Shown one piece after another: positions 21,434-30,277 of a stretch of 64,000 nucleotides of DNA. A model generated the notes under the pieces. That model saw only the letters and a list, made by a program, of their open reading frames with translations, was not told the origin of the DNA and made no database searches. Source of the DNA: an uncultured Gammaproteobacteria bacterium (GTDB lineage: Bacteria > Pseudomonadota > Gammaproteobacteria > Nitrosococcales > Methylophagaceae); assembly GCA_905181885.1 (NCBI GenBank), contig CAJIZI010000001.1:248001-312000 (forward strand), read 5' to 3'. Position 1 is the stretch's first letter. Each line of letters begins with the position of its first letter. Made by a program: the position numbers and the translations under genes.

Positions 21434-21470
21434 CCCTGCGACTAATCTTTAGTTTGACTAGTTCGCAGGG
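21434..21470. terminator. Stem-loop between convergent lipoprotein gene and gnd
   Basis: CCCTGCGACTA (21434-21444) pairs with TAGTTCGCAGGG (21459-21470) with one bulge. There is no good T-tract on either side, but the GC-rich stem in this AT-rich gap suggests a transcript end for one or both genes. Confidence 0.5.
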
Positions 21471-21552
21471 CACAATATAACAGCTCGTCACTGAGTATCG
21501 TTATTCTATTGTATGAATAGCCAACCAGAAGTTATTTAAATATCCCCAGCTT

Positions 21553-23025
21553 TTAAACATCATAATTAGTTGCTGAAATATCCCCACCTCGGCCCGTCCA
21601 GTTAGTGTGAAAAAACTGACCCTGAGGCTTATCGATTCGCTCATATGTATGCGCGCCAAAGTAATCCCGTTGGGCTTGCAACAAATTCGCTGGTAAACGT
21701 TCACAGCGATAACCATCATAAAATGACAACGCACTACTAAAAGCTGGCATAGGTATACCAAGAGCAACCGCGGTACCAACGGATTTCCTCCAACCTGGCA
21801 AGGCTTTTGTAATGGCTTCAATAAAAAAGCTATCAAGCAATAAATTCTGTAGATCTGGTTGTCGTTCATATGCCGTTCTGATATCACCTAAAAACTGACT
21901 CCTGATAATACAACCACCCCTCCACATCATTGCAATACCCCCATAATTCAGTTTCCAGCCAAATGTCTCAGCAGCTTCTCGCATGAGCATATAACCCTGA
22001 GCATAAGATATTATTTTTGAGGCATAAAGTGCATCATGAATAGCCTGCACCATTTCAACCTTGTCACCAGAAAAGTCAACTGCAATCTTTGGTAATATGG
22101 CAGAGGCTTTAACTCTTTCTTCTTTACGAGAAGAAAGACATCGAGCAAAAACAGCTTCGCCAATTAAAGTCAAAGGAATACCTAGATCTAAAGCATTCAT
22201 TCCAGTCCATTTACCTGTTCCTTTTTGCCCCGCTTTATCTAAAATTTTATCAATTAATAAACTGCCATCTTCTTCTTTGACCGCTAAAATATCTCGTGTG
22301 ATCTCTATTAAATAAGAGTTCAAAACACCCTTATTCCACTCAGAAAAAACTTTTTGTATCTCATCACCAGTCATTGAAAGACCTTCACGCATTAACTGGT
22401 AGGCCTCACAAATTAGCTGCATGTCACCATATTCGATTCCATTGTGAACCATTTTAACGTAGTGTCCTGCACCATCATTACCCACCCAATCACAGCATGG
22501 TTCATTATTAACCTGAGCTGAAATCGCTTGAAAAATAGGCTTAACCGCTGGCCACGCTGCATAGTTGCCACCGGGCATTATAGAAGGACCATGACGCGCA
22601 CCTTCTTCTCCACCCGAGACACCCGCGCCGACAAACAAAATACCTTTTTTATGCAGTTCGTGAGTCCGACGATCGCTATCGTTATAAAGTGAATTCCCAC
22701 CATCTATAATGATATCTCCTCGTTCAAGATACGGTAGAAGTTGCTCAATAAAACTATCAACTACAGACCCTGCTTTTACCATCAACATTATTCGTCTCGG
22801 TAGTTTTAAGTTAGCGACAAAAGATTTTAGGTCGTAACAACCGATCACTTTCGTCCCTTTTGCAGGCCCCTCTAGAAACTCATCTACCTTACTAGTTGTC
22901 CTGTTATAGACTGCTACCGTAAAATCATGGTCATTCATATTGAGAACAAGGTTTTGTCCCATGACTGCTAACCCGACTAAACCAATGTCAGCCTGAGTAA
23001 CTACTTCTGTTTCACTTATCGCCAT
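21553..23025 (-). CDS. gnd: 6-phosphogluconate dehydrogenase (decarboxylating)
   Basis: 490 residues, the long homodimeric/tetrameric form. NADP-binding GLAVMGQNL near residue 17, substrate signature [21 protein letters not shown], catalytic [13 protein letters not shown] (Lys, Asn, Glu) and the C-terminal tail SFYDGYR...[18 protein letters not shown] are all present. It produces ribulose-5-phosphate and NADPH. The ATG directly abuts the stop of the upstream nucleotidyltransferase-like gene (zero spacing), which implies translational coupling. Confidence 0.97.
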   Translation of the reverse strand: MAISETEVVTQADIGLVGLAVMGQNLVLNMNDHDFTVAVYNRTTSKVDEFLEGPAKGTKVIGCYDLKSFVANLKLPRRIMLMVKAGSVVDSFIEQLLPYLERGDIIIDGGNSLYNDSDRRTHELHKKGILFVGAGVSGGEEGARHGPSIMPGGNYAAWPAVKPIFQAISAQVNNEPCCDWVGNDGAGHYVKMVHNGIEYGDMQLICEAYQLMREGLSMTGDEIQKVFSEWNKGVLNSYLIEITRDILAVKEEDGSLLIDKILDKAGQKGTGKWTGMNALDLGIPLTLIGEAVFARCLSSRKEERVKASAILPKIAVDFSGDKVEMVQAIHDALYASKIISYAQGYMLMREAAETFGWKLNYGGIAMMWRGGCIIRSQFLGDIRTAYERQPDLQNLLLDSFFIEAITKALPGWRKSVGTAVALGIPMPAFSSALSFYDGYRCERLPANLLQAQRDYFGAHTYERIDKPQGQFFHTNWTGRGGDISATNYDV

Positions 23026-23985
23026 TTATCGACATACCTTAATATATTCACCAGCAGCTTCTCGCGAGGAACCAACGATCAACCGACATTTCTCTGTAGA
23101 TATCTCACACTCTACAGTCCCTGATACTTCAATAGATTCACCTAACTGTGCTTGCCCTACATATGTGTGTGTGTAGACAACAACCTCTGAAATAAGTTTG
23201 TTTTCAATTTTATACCGTGCCGGAAAATCAAAAGCTAAGGCGTCATCAGTCACTCTTGACTGTAATTTAACACTCCCTCTCTTATCAAATTTCTGTATAT
23301 TCGGATCGACAGTATGTTCTTCCATAGAGACCATAGCAATATCAAACTTAGTACCACGGAGCACAGCTTTATTAAATTTACGATTTTCATGCCATGCGAA
23401 TTCTTCAAAACTTAATTCACCAGCACGACGCTCGAAGTTGTCACGCATCAAATTGTTATCTAATAACGAAAATTCTCGCTGAGATACTCCCTGAACAACA
23501 GCCTCTCGAAGTTGATAGAAAGCCTCACGCCCATATGCAACTATATCAATATCAGAAGTTACAGTCTGCTGTCCTAACAATACTGAACCTGTTATTCCTA
23601 AAAATGTATCCTGTACTTTACGTTGCATCAAAATTGCAATAAGTTCTTGGAGTTTTTGCTCGATTTCATCATTTGGAGAACTGTGAAGTAGCTTCTGCAG
23701 GCCTACTTCAGGTAGATGATGAGCTATTATGGCTATTGGTGGGACAGCATGGAAATACGCATCAAAGTGTCGCGAATGATAAAGGTATTGAGGGTAGTTT
23801 TTTTCTAATAGAAAGTTAGCTTCTTTAGTAGTAACTTTTCTGCATTGACTTCCATTTCTAACATAACGTAAAAAACAGCCAACTTTCCCGTCTTGAGCCT
23901 GATAGCTCACAACTGCAAAAATAAGACCTTCTGCCGTTTCAATGAAGTCTTTAGGTAAGTAAGGAAACTCAGCCTTCCTCATCAC
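23026..23985 (-). CDS. Predicted nucleotidyltransferase-like protein
   Basis: 319 residues. A nucleotidyltransferase signature is visible mid-protein: GITGSVLLGQQTVTSDIDIV (GS followed by DxD), flanked by an N-terminal domain (residues 1-120) and a C-terminal beta-rich part with KIENKLISEVVVYT that could be an OB-like fold. It may belong to the predicted-nucleotidyltransferase group best known in archaea (COG1665-like), but that is from memory. The substrate is unknown. It lies 19 nt after the PepSY gene and abuts gnd. Two adjacent methionines compete as start. Confidence 0.6.
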   Translation of the reverse strand: MMRKAEFPYLPKDFIETAEGLIFAVVSYQAQDGKVGCFLRYVRNGSQCRKVTTKEANFLLEKNYPQYLYHSRHFDAYFHAVPPIAIIAHHLPEVGLQKLLHSSPNDEIEQKLQELIAILMQRKVQDTFLGITGSVLLGQQTVTSDIDIVAYGREAFYQLREAVVQGVSQREFSLLDNNLMRDNFERRAGELSFEEFAWHENRKFNKAVLRGTKFDIAMVSMEEHTVDPNIQKFDKRGSVKLQSRVTDDALAFDFPARYKIENKLISEVVVYTHTYVGQAQLGESIEVSGTVECEISTEKCRLIVGSSREAAGEYIKVCR

Positions 23986-24004
23986 GATGATAAATTATGA
24001 TCCA

Positions 24005-24721
24005 CTAGCTTTTTTTTATCCACATCCATAAACCAGATAACGATAAAAGAACCATTAAAAAACCAAAAAAATCTAGGATCCATTTACCTAACGCTCCTAG
24101 AATATGCCCATTATGTATGTCTAAAACGAATCGTTCTATCGTAATTCCCTTTCCATGAAAATATGCTGCCAGGTCATTAATAACAGAATCAGGCATCTCA
24201 GTAAGGATACTCCAGCTCACTCCCTCTAGATTGGTTTGTTTCCATTCTTCCATAATAAAGTCACTTCGCCACATGCCATTTCGAGTTTGTAATATCGGTA
24301 GCCCGTTATGTAATCCTATTCTCTGAATATCCGAGGGTATGCCAACCCCACTACTCATAGTTTCGATATACTCACCGTCCTCGCTAAGCAAAATTAAAGC
24401 ATCTTCCGAGGCAATAACTGTCATTTCATCTAAATGAATGCCACCTACAATAGGTTCTCTACTCTTAGCCACTGGATTAGCATCCACAAAAAGTTGGTCA
24501 TCAATTTGAGAAAGCACATTACCATCAAGCCAATAAACATGATCGGCTTTAACATCAGAAACACCATAATGCTCTAATATCCAAGGCCAATTAAGATGAC
24601 GCTCGTCTAATTTAAAGTCTAGAGTGTGATTAAGTATTATGCCCGTTATTGCGAGTATTAATAAGAATAAAGCAGCCAGCGCACCTATTGTACGATGCCA
24701 ACTCCTTATATGATGAACCAT
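24005..24721 (-). CDS. PepSY-associated two-helix membrane protein
   Basis: 238 residues. It starts HHIRSWHRTIGALAALFLLILAITGIILNH (shown here in part: one helix flanked by histidines), has a periplasmic middle of about 170 residues, then DIHNGHILGALGKW and a second helix ending SLSGLWMWIKKS. This is the minimal PepSY_TM layout, in which helix-flanking histidines may hold heme for transmembrane electron transfer. It follows the FMN-binding protein gene by 12 nt. Likely partner of that flavoprotein in periplasmic reduction, possibly of ferric iron given the upstream Fur sites (inference). Confidence 0.75.
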   Translation of the reverse strand: MVHHIRSWHRTIGALAALFLLILAITGIILNHTLDFKLDERHLNWPWILEHYGVSDVKADHVYWLDGNVLSQIDDQLFVDANPVAKSREPIVGGIHLDEMTVIASEDALILLSEDGEYIETMSSGVGIPSDIQRIGLHNGLPILQTRNGMWRSDFIMEEWKQTNLEGVSWSILTEMPDSVINDLAAYFHGKGITIERFVLDIHNGHILGALGKWILDFFGFLMVLLSLSGLWMWIKKS

Positions 24722-24733
24722 AGGAAAACTCTG

Positions 24734-25261
24734 CTAGGTAGTCAATGTATCAAGATATAATGCCAGCCTAGTAACTGCAGTCATAGCCCAGACTGATAGC
24801 GTTGCTCCGGATACACCGTCAATATGGCGATCGAGCTCCAGTCCGATTAAACCTGCGTCAGTAAATTGACGCGTAAATGCGGGATAGCGGATTTCACCTC
24901 CACGACTTTCTCGGAATGCGAGGACTTTGACATGTGCTATTTTACCGGCATCAATCACAACACCAAATGTAATAGGCTGTTCTTTCCCAATTTCATTTAA
25001 TATCCATGCGCTACGCTCATCTTGTTGCCAGTAACGTATCCTCATACCACTATATTTATGGCTTAGTATATCGGCCACTGTCTTCCGTAAGTCACCTTTT
25101 ATCCAGATCACGCTACTCTTTGGTACTTTCCCATCAAAGGTTTCAGTCAGGAATGCTTCATCTGTCTGGTAAACGCCTCGAGCAGAAACAGAAAAGGCGA
25201 CCATGGGTAGCATTACCAACAGCAATAGTTTGTATCTTAGCTGTAATCTAACACTACTCAT
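24734..25261 (-). CDS. Periplasmic FMN-binding domain protein
   Basis: About 175 residues from ATG 25261 (AAAGGCG upstream); the frame opens to 25309 but would overlap the porin. A signal peptide (LLLLVMLPMVAFSVSA) precedes an FMN_bind domain whose C-terminal DGVSGATLS matches the D-G-x-[ST]-G-A-T-x-[ST] motif in which ApbE attaches FMN to threonine through a phosphodiester bond. Residues 70-150 are the NqrC/RnfG-like fold. Lies between the porin and PepSY genes, so a small periplasmic electron carrier is likely. No apbE is in the window. Confidence 0.8.
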   Translation of the reverse strand: MSSVRLQLRYKLLLLVMLPMVAFSVSARGVYQTDEAFLTETFDGKVPKSSVIWIKGDLRKTVADILSHKYSGMRIRYWQQDERSAWILNEIGKEQPITFGVVIDAGKIAHVKVLAFRESRGGEIRYPAFTRQFTDAGLIGLELDRHIDGVSGATLSVWAMTAVTRLALYLDTLTT

Positions 25262-25292
25262 AATCGCCTTTACCATACGTACATACTTATAT

Positions 25293-26498
25293 TTAGAACG
25301 AGTAACCAACCCCGATGTTCATGCCATCCAACTCTTTTCCTGTAGCTTTTTCATTATCTTGGATCTGGTAGTCAACTTTGACTACAACATTTTTATGTGG
25401 CCACCAGTTAACACCCAAGTCAATTTGTTCCATTTCACTCTTAATTGAGCTCATTCCTGCTTGATTATCCCACTCACTATAGCGAGCAAAGACACCTAAG
25501 TGTTTACTAATTCTATATGATGGTTCAACGTACCAACCTGTCTGTTCATCATAACCAGTTAATTTTGGTGTGTCACCTTCAAGATCCCAGGTCGCATAGA
25601 GCGCACGTAAACCAAAATCACCTTGTTGGATCACTGCGTGAGTCTCAAACAAAGTTGCTTCTTCTGTTCCAGCGACATTGCCTTGCGTGATGTTTTCTTG
25701 ATACTGCATCGTTGCGGCTAACTCAACACCAGGTATAGCTGTCCATTTCAAACGACCGGTATAAGCAAGGTCATTTGCTTGTGCACTAGCCACTTTTTGA
25801 CGACCATCTCTTATCTTAAAAGTACTCTTAGTATCTTTTTTACTAACATCAAGACCAGATGTCATCGCAACATCATATCTAAGGCCTTCTGCTAAATCTC
25901 CACTAAACATTAAACCTGCTTCCCACCATGTAGTCGGAATAATATTCTTCTCAACAGGGTTTCGTTCCGTACCATAGAAGGTATCTGGCTCGTGAGTTTC
26001 ATTCAAAATACCTACTGGCATTAAGAATAAACCACCTGTCACAGTATTATGACCGTTCATGTCATATTGAATATAAGCCTGTTCTAATTCCACTTCACCA
26101 GGTTTTCCATCACCTGAAAGACTATGCTCTAATTCTAGTTCTGAGAAAAACCTCAAATCGTCACTAAATTCATAGCCGAAAAACAATACAAAACGATGGA
26201 AGTCAATTTTATCACTATCAGCTGTACCATTTTGGTCGTCAAGATTGTTGTAGTGAAGTTCACCATAACCGCCGATTGAGACTTTATCAGCCACGCCTGA
26301 AAATGTTGCCATCTTTTCCGCCTGAACAACAACGGCTTCAACTGCTTCATCTGAAGCATCTACTTGATTTTTCAAGGCTGCATTTTCAGCTTTTAGCTGC
26401 TGAATCATTGAATACAGTTCCTCGTTACTCGGTGCAGCATTGGCTACAGTGCATGCAGCCATCAGGCTAGCCGCGATTAATGTACGCTTAAACTTCAT
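25293..26498 (-). CDS. Outer-membrane porin with N-terminal coiled coil (OprO/P-like)
   Basis: 401 residues from ATG 26498 (AAAGGAATTC upstream). A signal peptide ends ANA; residues 25-50 form a short coiled coil (EELYSMIQQLKAENAALKNQ) typical of trimeric porins. The remainder is amphipathic beta strands (GGYGELHYNN, HRFVLFFGYEF, ELELEHSL), ending in the aromatic C-terminus IGVGYSF. A Fur-box-like site lies about 60-85 nt upstream, so expression is probably iron-repressed. The frame extends upstream to 26573 through a TAA triplet repeat that is better seen as leader. Confidence 0.85.
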   Translation of the reverse strand: MKFKRTLIAASLMAACTVANAAPSNEELYSMIQQLKAENAALKNQVDASDEAVEAVVVQAEKMATFSGVADKVSIGGYGELHYNNLDDQNGTADSDKIDFHRFVLFFGYEFSDDLRFFSELELEHSLSGDGKPGEVELEQAYIQYDMNGHNTVTGGLFLMPVGILNETHEPDTFYGTERNPVEKNIIPTTWWEAGLMFSGDLAEGLRYDVAMTSGLDVSKKDTKSTFKIRDGRQKVASAQANDLAYTGRLKWTAIPGVELAATMQYQENITQGNVAGTEEATLFETHAVIQQGDFGLRALYATWDLEGDTPKLTGYDEQTGWYVEPSYRISKHLGVFARYSEWDNQAGMSSIKSEMEQIDLGVNWWPHKNVVVKVDYQIQDNEKATGKELDGMNIGVGYSF

Positions 26499-26513
26499 CT
26501 GAATTCCTTTATG

Positions 26514-26529
26514 ATAATAATAATAATAA
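26514..26529. repeat. Short ATA/TAA triplet repeat in porin leader
   Basis: ATAATAATAATAATAA, just over five 3-nt units, lies between the Fur-like site (26561-26580) and the porin ribosome site. Changes in copy number would alter leader length without changing a reading frame. Confidence 0.7.
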
Positions 26530-26560
26530 CGCTGGCGTAGTATAAAACTAAAAGTAACAC

Positions 26561-26580
26561 TAATGCAAATCATTCTTATT
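26561..26580. promoter_or_regulatory. Candidate Fur box upstream of porin
   Basis: On the minus strand the site reads AATAAGAATGATTTGCATTA, close to iron-box sequences of the GAGAATGATTTGCATT type. It lies about 63-82 nt before the porin ATG and after the stop of the small ORF at 26608. Confidence 0.55.
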
Positions 26581-26607
26581 CAATGCAATAGCGCCCTACT
26601 AAATACT

Positions 26608-26919
26608 CTAGAAGCTCCTCTGTAAATATTTAGCATCTATTCGCTTAAAAAGTAATTCATTGTGATTTATGTCAAACATCACCTTTGACCTCTTTCCTGT
26701 GCTCATCTTTAAATATTCCTGCCACCAATACTTTGCTTTTTGCATAAAATTCAATCGTATTGTCAATTGAGCTTGCTCTTGTAGTAACAAGTTATAGTTC
26801 CGACTGATGAGCAGCGCTACGCACGGCTCAGGCTTCTTTAAAAACACAGACTCTAATTGATTATTAGCTGCTTCTAATAATTCATATGATTTCGTTTTGG
26901 ACTTGAGAGCTGCATTCAT
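26608..26919 (-). CDS. Small protein of unknown function, Fur-linked (103 aa)
   Basis: 103 residues, soluble, no signal peptide. It contains QLESVFLKKPEPCVALLISRN and a C-terminal KAKYWWQEYLKMS. No domain recognised. The start overlaps the stop of the preceding small ORF by 4 nt (ATGA), so the two form a coupled pair. The layout, a Fur site then two small ORFs, resembles fagA-type iron-regulated operons of pseudomonads, but identity is not established. Confidence 0.6.
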   Translation of the reverse strand: MNAALKSKTKSYELLEAANNQLESVFLKKPEPCVALLISRNYNLLLQEQAQLTIRLNFMQKAKYWWQEYLKMSTGKRSKVMFDINHNELLFKRIDAKYLQRSF

Positions 26920-27146
26920 GACTGTTGCAACTTATTTGCTGCCAGCATCCTAAACATTGACCAGACACCCTGTTTGGATAACTTATTCAAGCAGTTAAAG
27001 TCAGTTATACTTAGACGGCCTTCCTTAATTAACAGTTCAAGACAGTTTGGATCGATCGCTAAATGAATAAAATTTGATTGAGTACCTAGATCAGTATTGT
27101 CTTTCATCATTCCCTCCATATCCTTAATTAATTTGAGTGTCTTCAT
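26916..27146 (-). CDS. Small protein of unknown function, Fur-linked (76 aa)
   Basis: 76 residues with a central segment LELLIKEGRLSITDFNCLNKLSKQGVW that looks like a compact helical domain; two cysteines. It starts about 22 nt from a good Fur-box-like sequence (27168-27187), and its ATGA stop overlaps the next small ORF. Internal ATG codons at residues 11 and 14 are possible starts. Possibly FagA-like by position and size; not proven. Confidence 0.6.
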   Translation of the reverse strand: MKTLKLIKDMEGMMKDNTDLGTQSNFIHLAIDPNCLELLIKEGRLSITDFNCLNKLSKQGVWSMFRMLAANKLQQS

Positions 27147-27167
27147 CTATAAACCAATTAAATCTAA

Positions 27168-27187
27168 ATGCAAATGATTCTCATTAA
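27168..27187. promoter_or_regulatory. Candidate Fur box upstream of small ORF pair
   Basis: Plus strand ATGCAAATGATTCTCATTAA; the complement reads TTAATGAGAATCATTTGCAT, a close match to the typical GAGAATCATTTGCAT iron box. It sits just upstream of the minus-strand small ORF start at 27146 and about 195 nt from the plus-strand OmpA-like gene, so it could serve both. Confidence 0.65.
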
Positions 27188-27379
27188 GAATAATTTCTGA
27201 CCTAATCATCAAGCTTGTGAAAAACATTTACATACAACTATGTGATATTAATCCGTGCTTACGAGAAATGCTTGTAAAAATATAACTTCTAGAACAATTG
27301 ATACAGTGTGTTTGATTACCTTCGACTTGAAAATAATTTCAAGCAAATACATATAGATAATGTCACAAGGGCGTGCTTA

Positions 27380-28389
27380 ATGATAAATAAGATGTATGTG
27401 CAGTGCTTTGCTATTGGTTCAATACTTTTTAGCGCAACTGTAGCCAGTACAACATTTTCAAGTGATGAGAATGTGTTAGATAAATTAATTCTTGATGAGA
27501 GGTCTTCGCAATCATTTACCATTTCTGATTATAATTCGGTAGATAGTATTGTTGATAATGTTCAGAAGCGCTTTGCAAAGCTAGCTGAATCACTCAATCA
27601 GTACCAAATTAAAGCAGAGAGTGCAAAAAAGGCTGCAGACTTAGCTGCGCGTAAAGCAGAAGTTCGTGCTGAACAAACCAGCATAGAGCTGTCTCGCGCA
27701 CAGAAGCTCCTTGATCAACTTCTCACTCAAGAAACAGTCAGCATCAAATTTGATGAGGGGCAATCCATAGACAATATTGTGAGTGAAACACAGAAAGAGA
27801 TTTCTCGATTAACCGTTCAACTACAAAAAGAAAGAATCCAGATTGAGCGAGAAATAAAACAACATAAAACTGAAGCCAATAAAATACAAATCGATATTGA
27901 ACAAGCAAGAGCAGAAAAAAAGCGTGTTCAAGAACTTCTTAACCAGTTATCTATCAGTAGTAACCACGGACAAGATAAAAGCTCTTCATTGATATCACCC
28001 CATCCCATATATCCAACAAAAAATGTATTACAAAAAAGTATAAAAGGGTATCAGCTTGTTTCTTTAGATGATGTTTATTTTGCCACAGACTTAGCTAAAC
28101 TGAACGATGAGGGCACATCAACAATTCAATCTGTCGCAAACTATATGAATCAAAACCCACTCGCAGAAGTCCTCATTACTGGTCACGCTGACTTCAGAGG
28201 TGAATCACCCTATAACCAAACCTCTCAAAACTTAGAGCAGAAGCGGTATCTCTGCAATTGCTAAATAATGGTATTGATAAAAATAGGTTTATTGTTCATG
28301 GCTACGGTGAGGAACGTCCTAAATTAGAGGGTAGCCATCAAGCTGCCTTACAGCAAAATAGGCGCGTTGAAATTAATATATTGAGATAA
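27380..28389 (+). pseudogene. OmpA-family protein with long coiled coil, C-terminus frameshifted
   Basis: ATG 27380 (AAGGGC upstream) starts a signal peptide (CFAIGSILFSATVAS). Residues 50-210 are a lysine/glutamate/alanine-rich coiled coil. From about residue 230 the OmpA peptidoglycan-binding domain begins: DDVYFATDLAKLNDEG, LITGHADFRG. The first frame ends at 28264, but another frame continues from 28250 with VSLQLLNNGIDKNRFIVHGYGEERP and NRRVEINIL to a stop at 28387. One missing base near 28249 explains it. Joined, it is about 336 residues. Probably links the outer membrane to peptidoglycan. Convergent with ylqF, 2 nt apart. Confidence 0.8.
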
Positions 28390-28391
28390 CA

Positions 28392-29315
28392 TTAGCTCCT
28401 TATACCAGACTTCTTTAATTCCTTAGCCGCTTTTTTAGCAGCTTGTAATTTCCTTTTTTTGGCAACAGCAAGTAACTCATTTTCCATCATCGCTGGTGTT
28501 TCTAGTGTCACCCTACCCAGAGTACCAGCGCGTAACTCCGTCAACAAAATCTTAGCTGCACGCTCCAAATCAACTATACCACCTGAACGTAGACACCCTC
28601 TTTTCCGCCCAATCATTTCTAATAAAGTCACATCATCTTTAGCTAACTCTGCCAGCTTATAACGATCCTTCAGAGATTCTGGATAAGCTTCACGTAAGTA
28701 TGCTAATGCGTACATTGCAATATCATCATTGCTAACTGCCGTTTCTTTTATCGCACCAGTTACAGCCAAGCGATAACCACCATGTTGATTTTCTAGTTTC
28801 GGCCAAAGTACTCCCGGTGTATCAAGTAAGACAATGCCTTGATCTAATTTAATACGCTGTTGCATCTTAGTAACTGCAGGTTCATTTCCTGTTTTAGCAA
28901 TCAGACGGCCAGCTAAATGATTAATTAATGTTGACTTACCAACATTGGGGATCCCCATAATCATTGCTTGGATATTTTTCACACTACTGGCTTTATTCGG
29001 TACCATTTGTTTACAAAGAACAAGTAAATCCATCATTCTCTCTGGGAGATCAGTGGTCAAAGCAATCGTTTTTACACCCTTATCTTGTTCAAGGTAATCT
29101 TGCCAAAGTTGCGTTAAAACGGGATCAGCAAGATCACATTTACTTAGAACTTTAATACATGGTTTATCGCCCCGTAGTTGAGCTAACATAGGGTTTTCAC
29201 TACTAAAAGGTATTCGGCCATCTAAGACTTCGATCATCAGATCGACTTGCGGCATTATCTTACGCATTTCTTTGCTGGCTTTGTGCATATGGCCTGGATA
29301 CCAATTTATTGTCAT
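28392..29315 (-). CDS. ylqF: YlqF/RbgA-type ribosome biogenesis GTPase
   Basis: 307 residues with circularly permuted GTPase motifs: SKCDLAD (G4) precedes GIPNVGKSTLINHLAG (G1) and DTPGVLWPK (G3). The N-terminal NWYPGHMHKASKEMR is the family signature. In Bacillus RbgA acts in late 50S assembly; the gammaproteobacterial version is presumed similar. It follows cvfB with 1 nt between them. Lysine/alanine-rich C-terminus. Confidence 0.92.
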   Translation of the reverse strand: MTINWYPGHMHKASKEMRKIMPQVDLMIEVLDGRIPFSSENPMLAQLRGDKPCIKVLSKCDLADPVLTQLWQDYLEQDKGVKTIALTTDLPERMMDLLVLCKQMVPNKASSVKNIQAMIMGIPNVGKSTLINHLAGRLIAKTGNEPAVTKMQQRIKLDQGIVLLDTPGVLWPKLENQHGGYRLAVTGAIKETAVSNDDIAMYALAYLREAYPESLKDRYKLAELAKDDVTLLEMIGRKRGCLRSGGIVDLERAAKILLTELRAGTLGRVTLETPAMMENELLAVAKKRKLQAAKKAAKELKKSGIRS

Positions 29316-29316
29316 C

Positions 29317-30150
29317 CTATTTCACCAAGCTTACTGATTTCTTTTCAATCAAAACAAGTCGCTTTTGGTATAACTTCCCCAGCGCTTTTTTATAGCTCGA
29401 CTTACTCACTCCAAATTGTCTTGCAATCTCTTCCGGTGCACTTTTATCAGTCAAGGTTGTTACACCACCTTCTGCTTCAATAAACGTCAAAATTTCTTGT
29501 GATAAAGCATCTAAAGCCTCCCTTGTGACTAGTTGCAAACACAGATCAAGCTTATTATCCTCACGAACATGCTTAACATAGCCCTGTAAACTGTCGCCAT
29601 AGCTAATAGGTTTCACTACATCACTATTAAACAATAGCCCAATCACAGATTGATTAACTACTGCCTTGTAACCTAGGTCTGTGCGTTCACATATCAACAG
29701 TTCAACTAATTGCTGCGGCTTGAAATATGGTGATGTATCTACAACGAACTTGTTTAAACGACTACTCGCTGCAATTCTATCTGATGCTTCGTCAATATAA
29801 AGTCTCACTACGTAGGAGTGGCCAACCTCCATCGGCTTTTGTTGCTCACCATAAGGTACTAATAAGTCTTTAGGTAATCCCCAATCGAGAAATGCACCAA
29901 CTGCATTAACTTCTATAACTTTCAAATATGCGCATTCTCCAACCATCGCTTTCGGTGTTTGAGTTGTCGCGATCAATAAATCCTCAGAATCGAGGTAAAT
30001 GAAAACATCAAGCTCATCTTCTAACTTGCAACTAGCTGGTACATAACGTTCTGGTAATAAAATATCACCCAGTTCCTCACCATCTAAGTAGACTCCAAAG
30101 TCCACTTTTTTTACCACTACTAAAGTATTAATTTGTCCAATATTTACCAT
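29317..30150 (-). CDS. CvfB/YitL-type S1-domain RNA-binding protein
   Basis: 277 residues. The start MVNIGQINTLVVVKKVDFGVYL and two further S1-like segments (YLKVIEVNAVGAFLDWGLPKDLLVPY; LQGYVKHVREDNKLDLCLQ) form the CvfB S1 tandem, with a C-terminal winged helix (PEEIARQFGVSKSSYKKALGKLY). The family binds RNA and affects virulence-gene expression in Staphylococcus; its role in Gammaproteobacteria is unknown. Co-oriented with ylqF. Confidence 0.88.
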   Translation of the reverse strand: MVNIGQINTLVVVKKVDFGVYLDGEELGDILLPERYVPASCKLEDELDVFIYLDSEDLLIATTQTPKAMVGECAYLKVIEVNAVGAFLDWGLPKDLLVPYGEQQKPMEVGHSYVVRLYIDEASDRIAASSRLNKFVVDTSPYFKPQQLVELLICERTDLGYKAVVNQSVIGLLFNSDVVKPISYGDSLQGYVKHVREDNKLDLCLQLVTREALDALSQEILTFIEAEGGVTTLTDKSAPEEIARQFGVSKSSYKKALGKLYQKRLVLIEKKSVSLVK

Positions 30151-30237
30151 ATTTGATTCAACTCATTTTTTTATCAATCACCATCTTAACGTAATCACTT
30201 GACCAATGTTGTGAGGACCTCAAACGATCGCGCAGGG

Positions 30238-30243
30238 TATAAT
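30238..30243 (+). promoter_or_regulatory. -10 element of efpL promoter
   Basis: TATAAT at 30238-30243, 35 nt before the efpL ATG, in a GC-richer context (CGCAGGG). No good -35 at the normal spacing was seen. Confidence 0.45.
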
Positions 30244-30277
30244 GCTCAGGACAATAAATTAAACCTCGAGAGTAACA

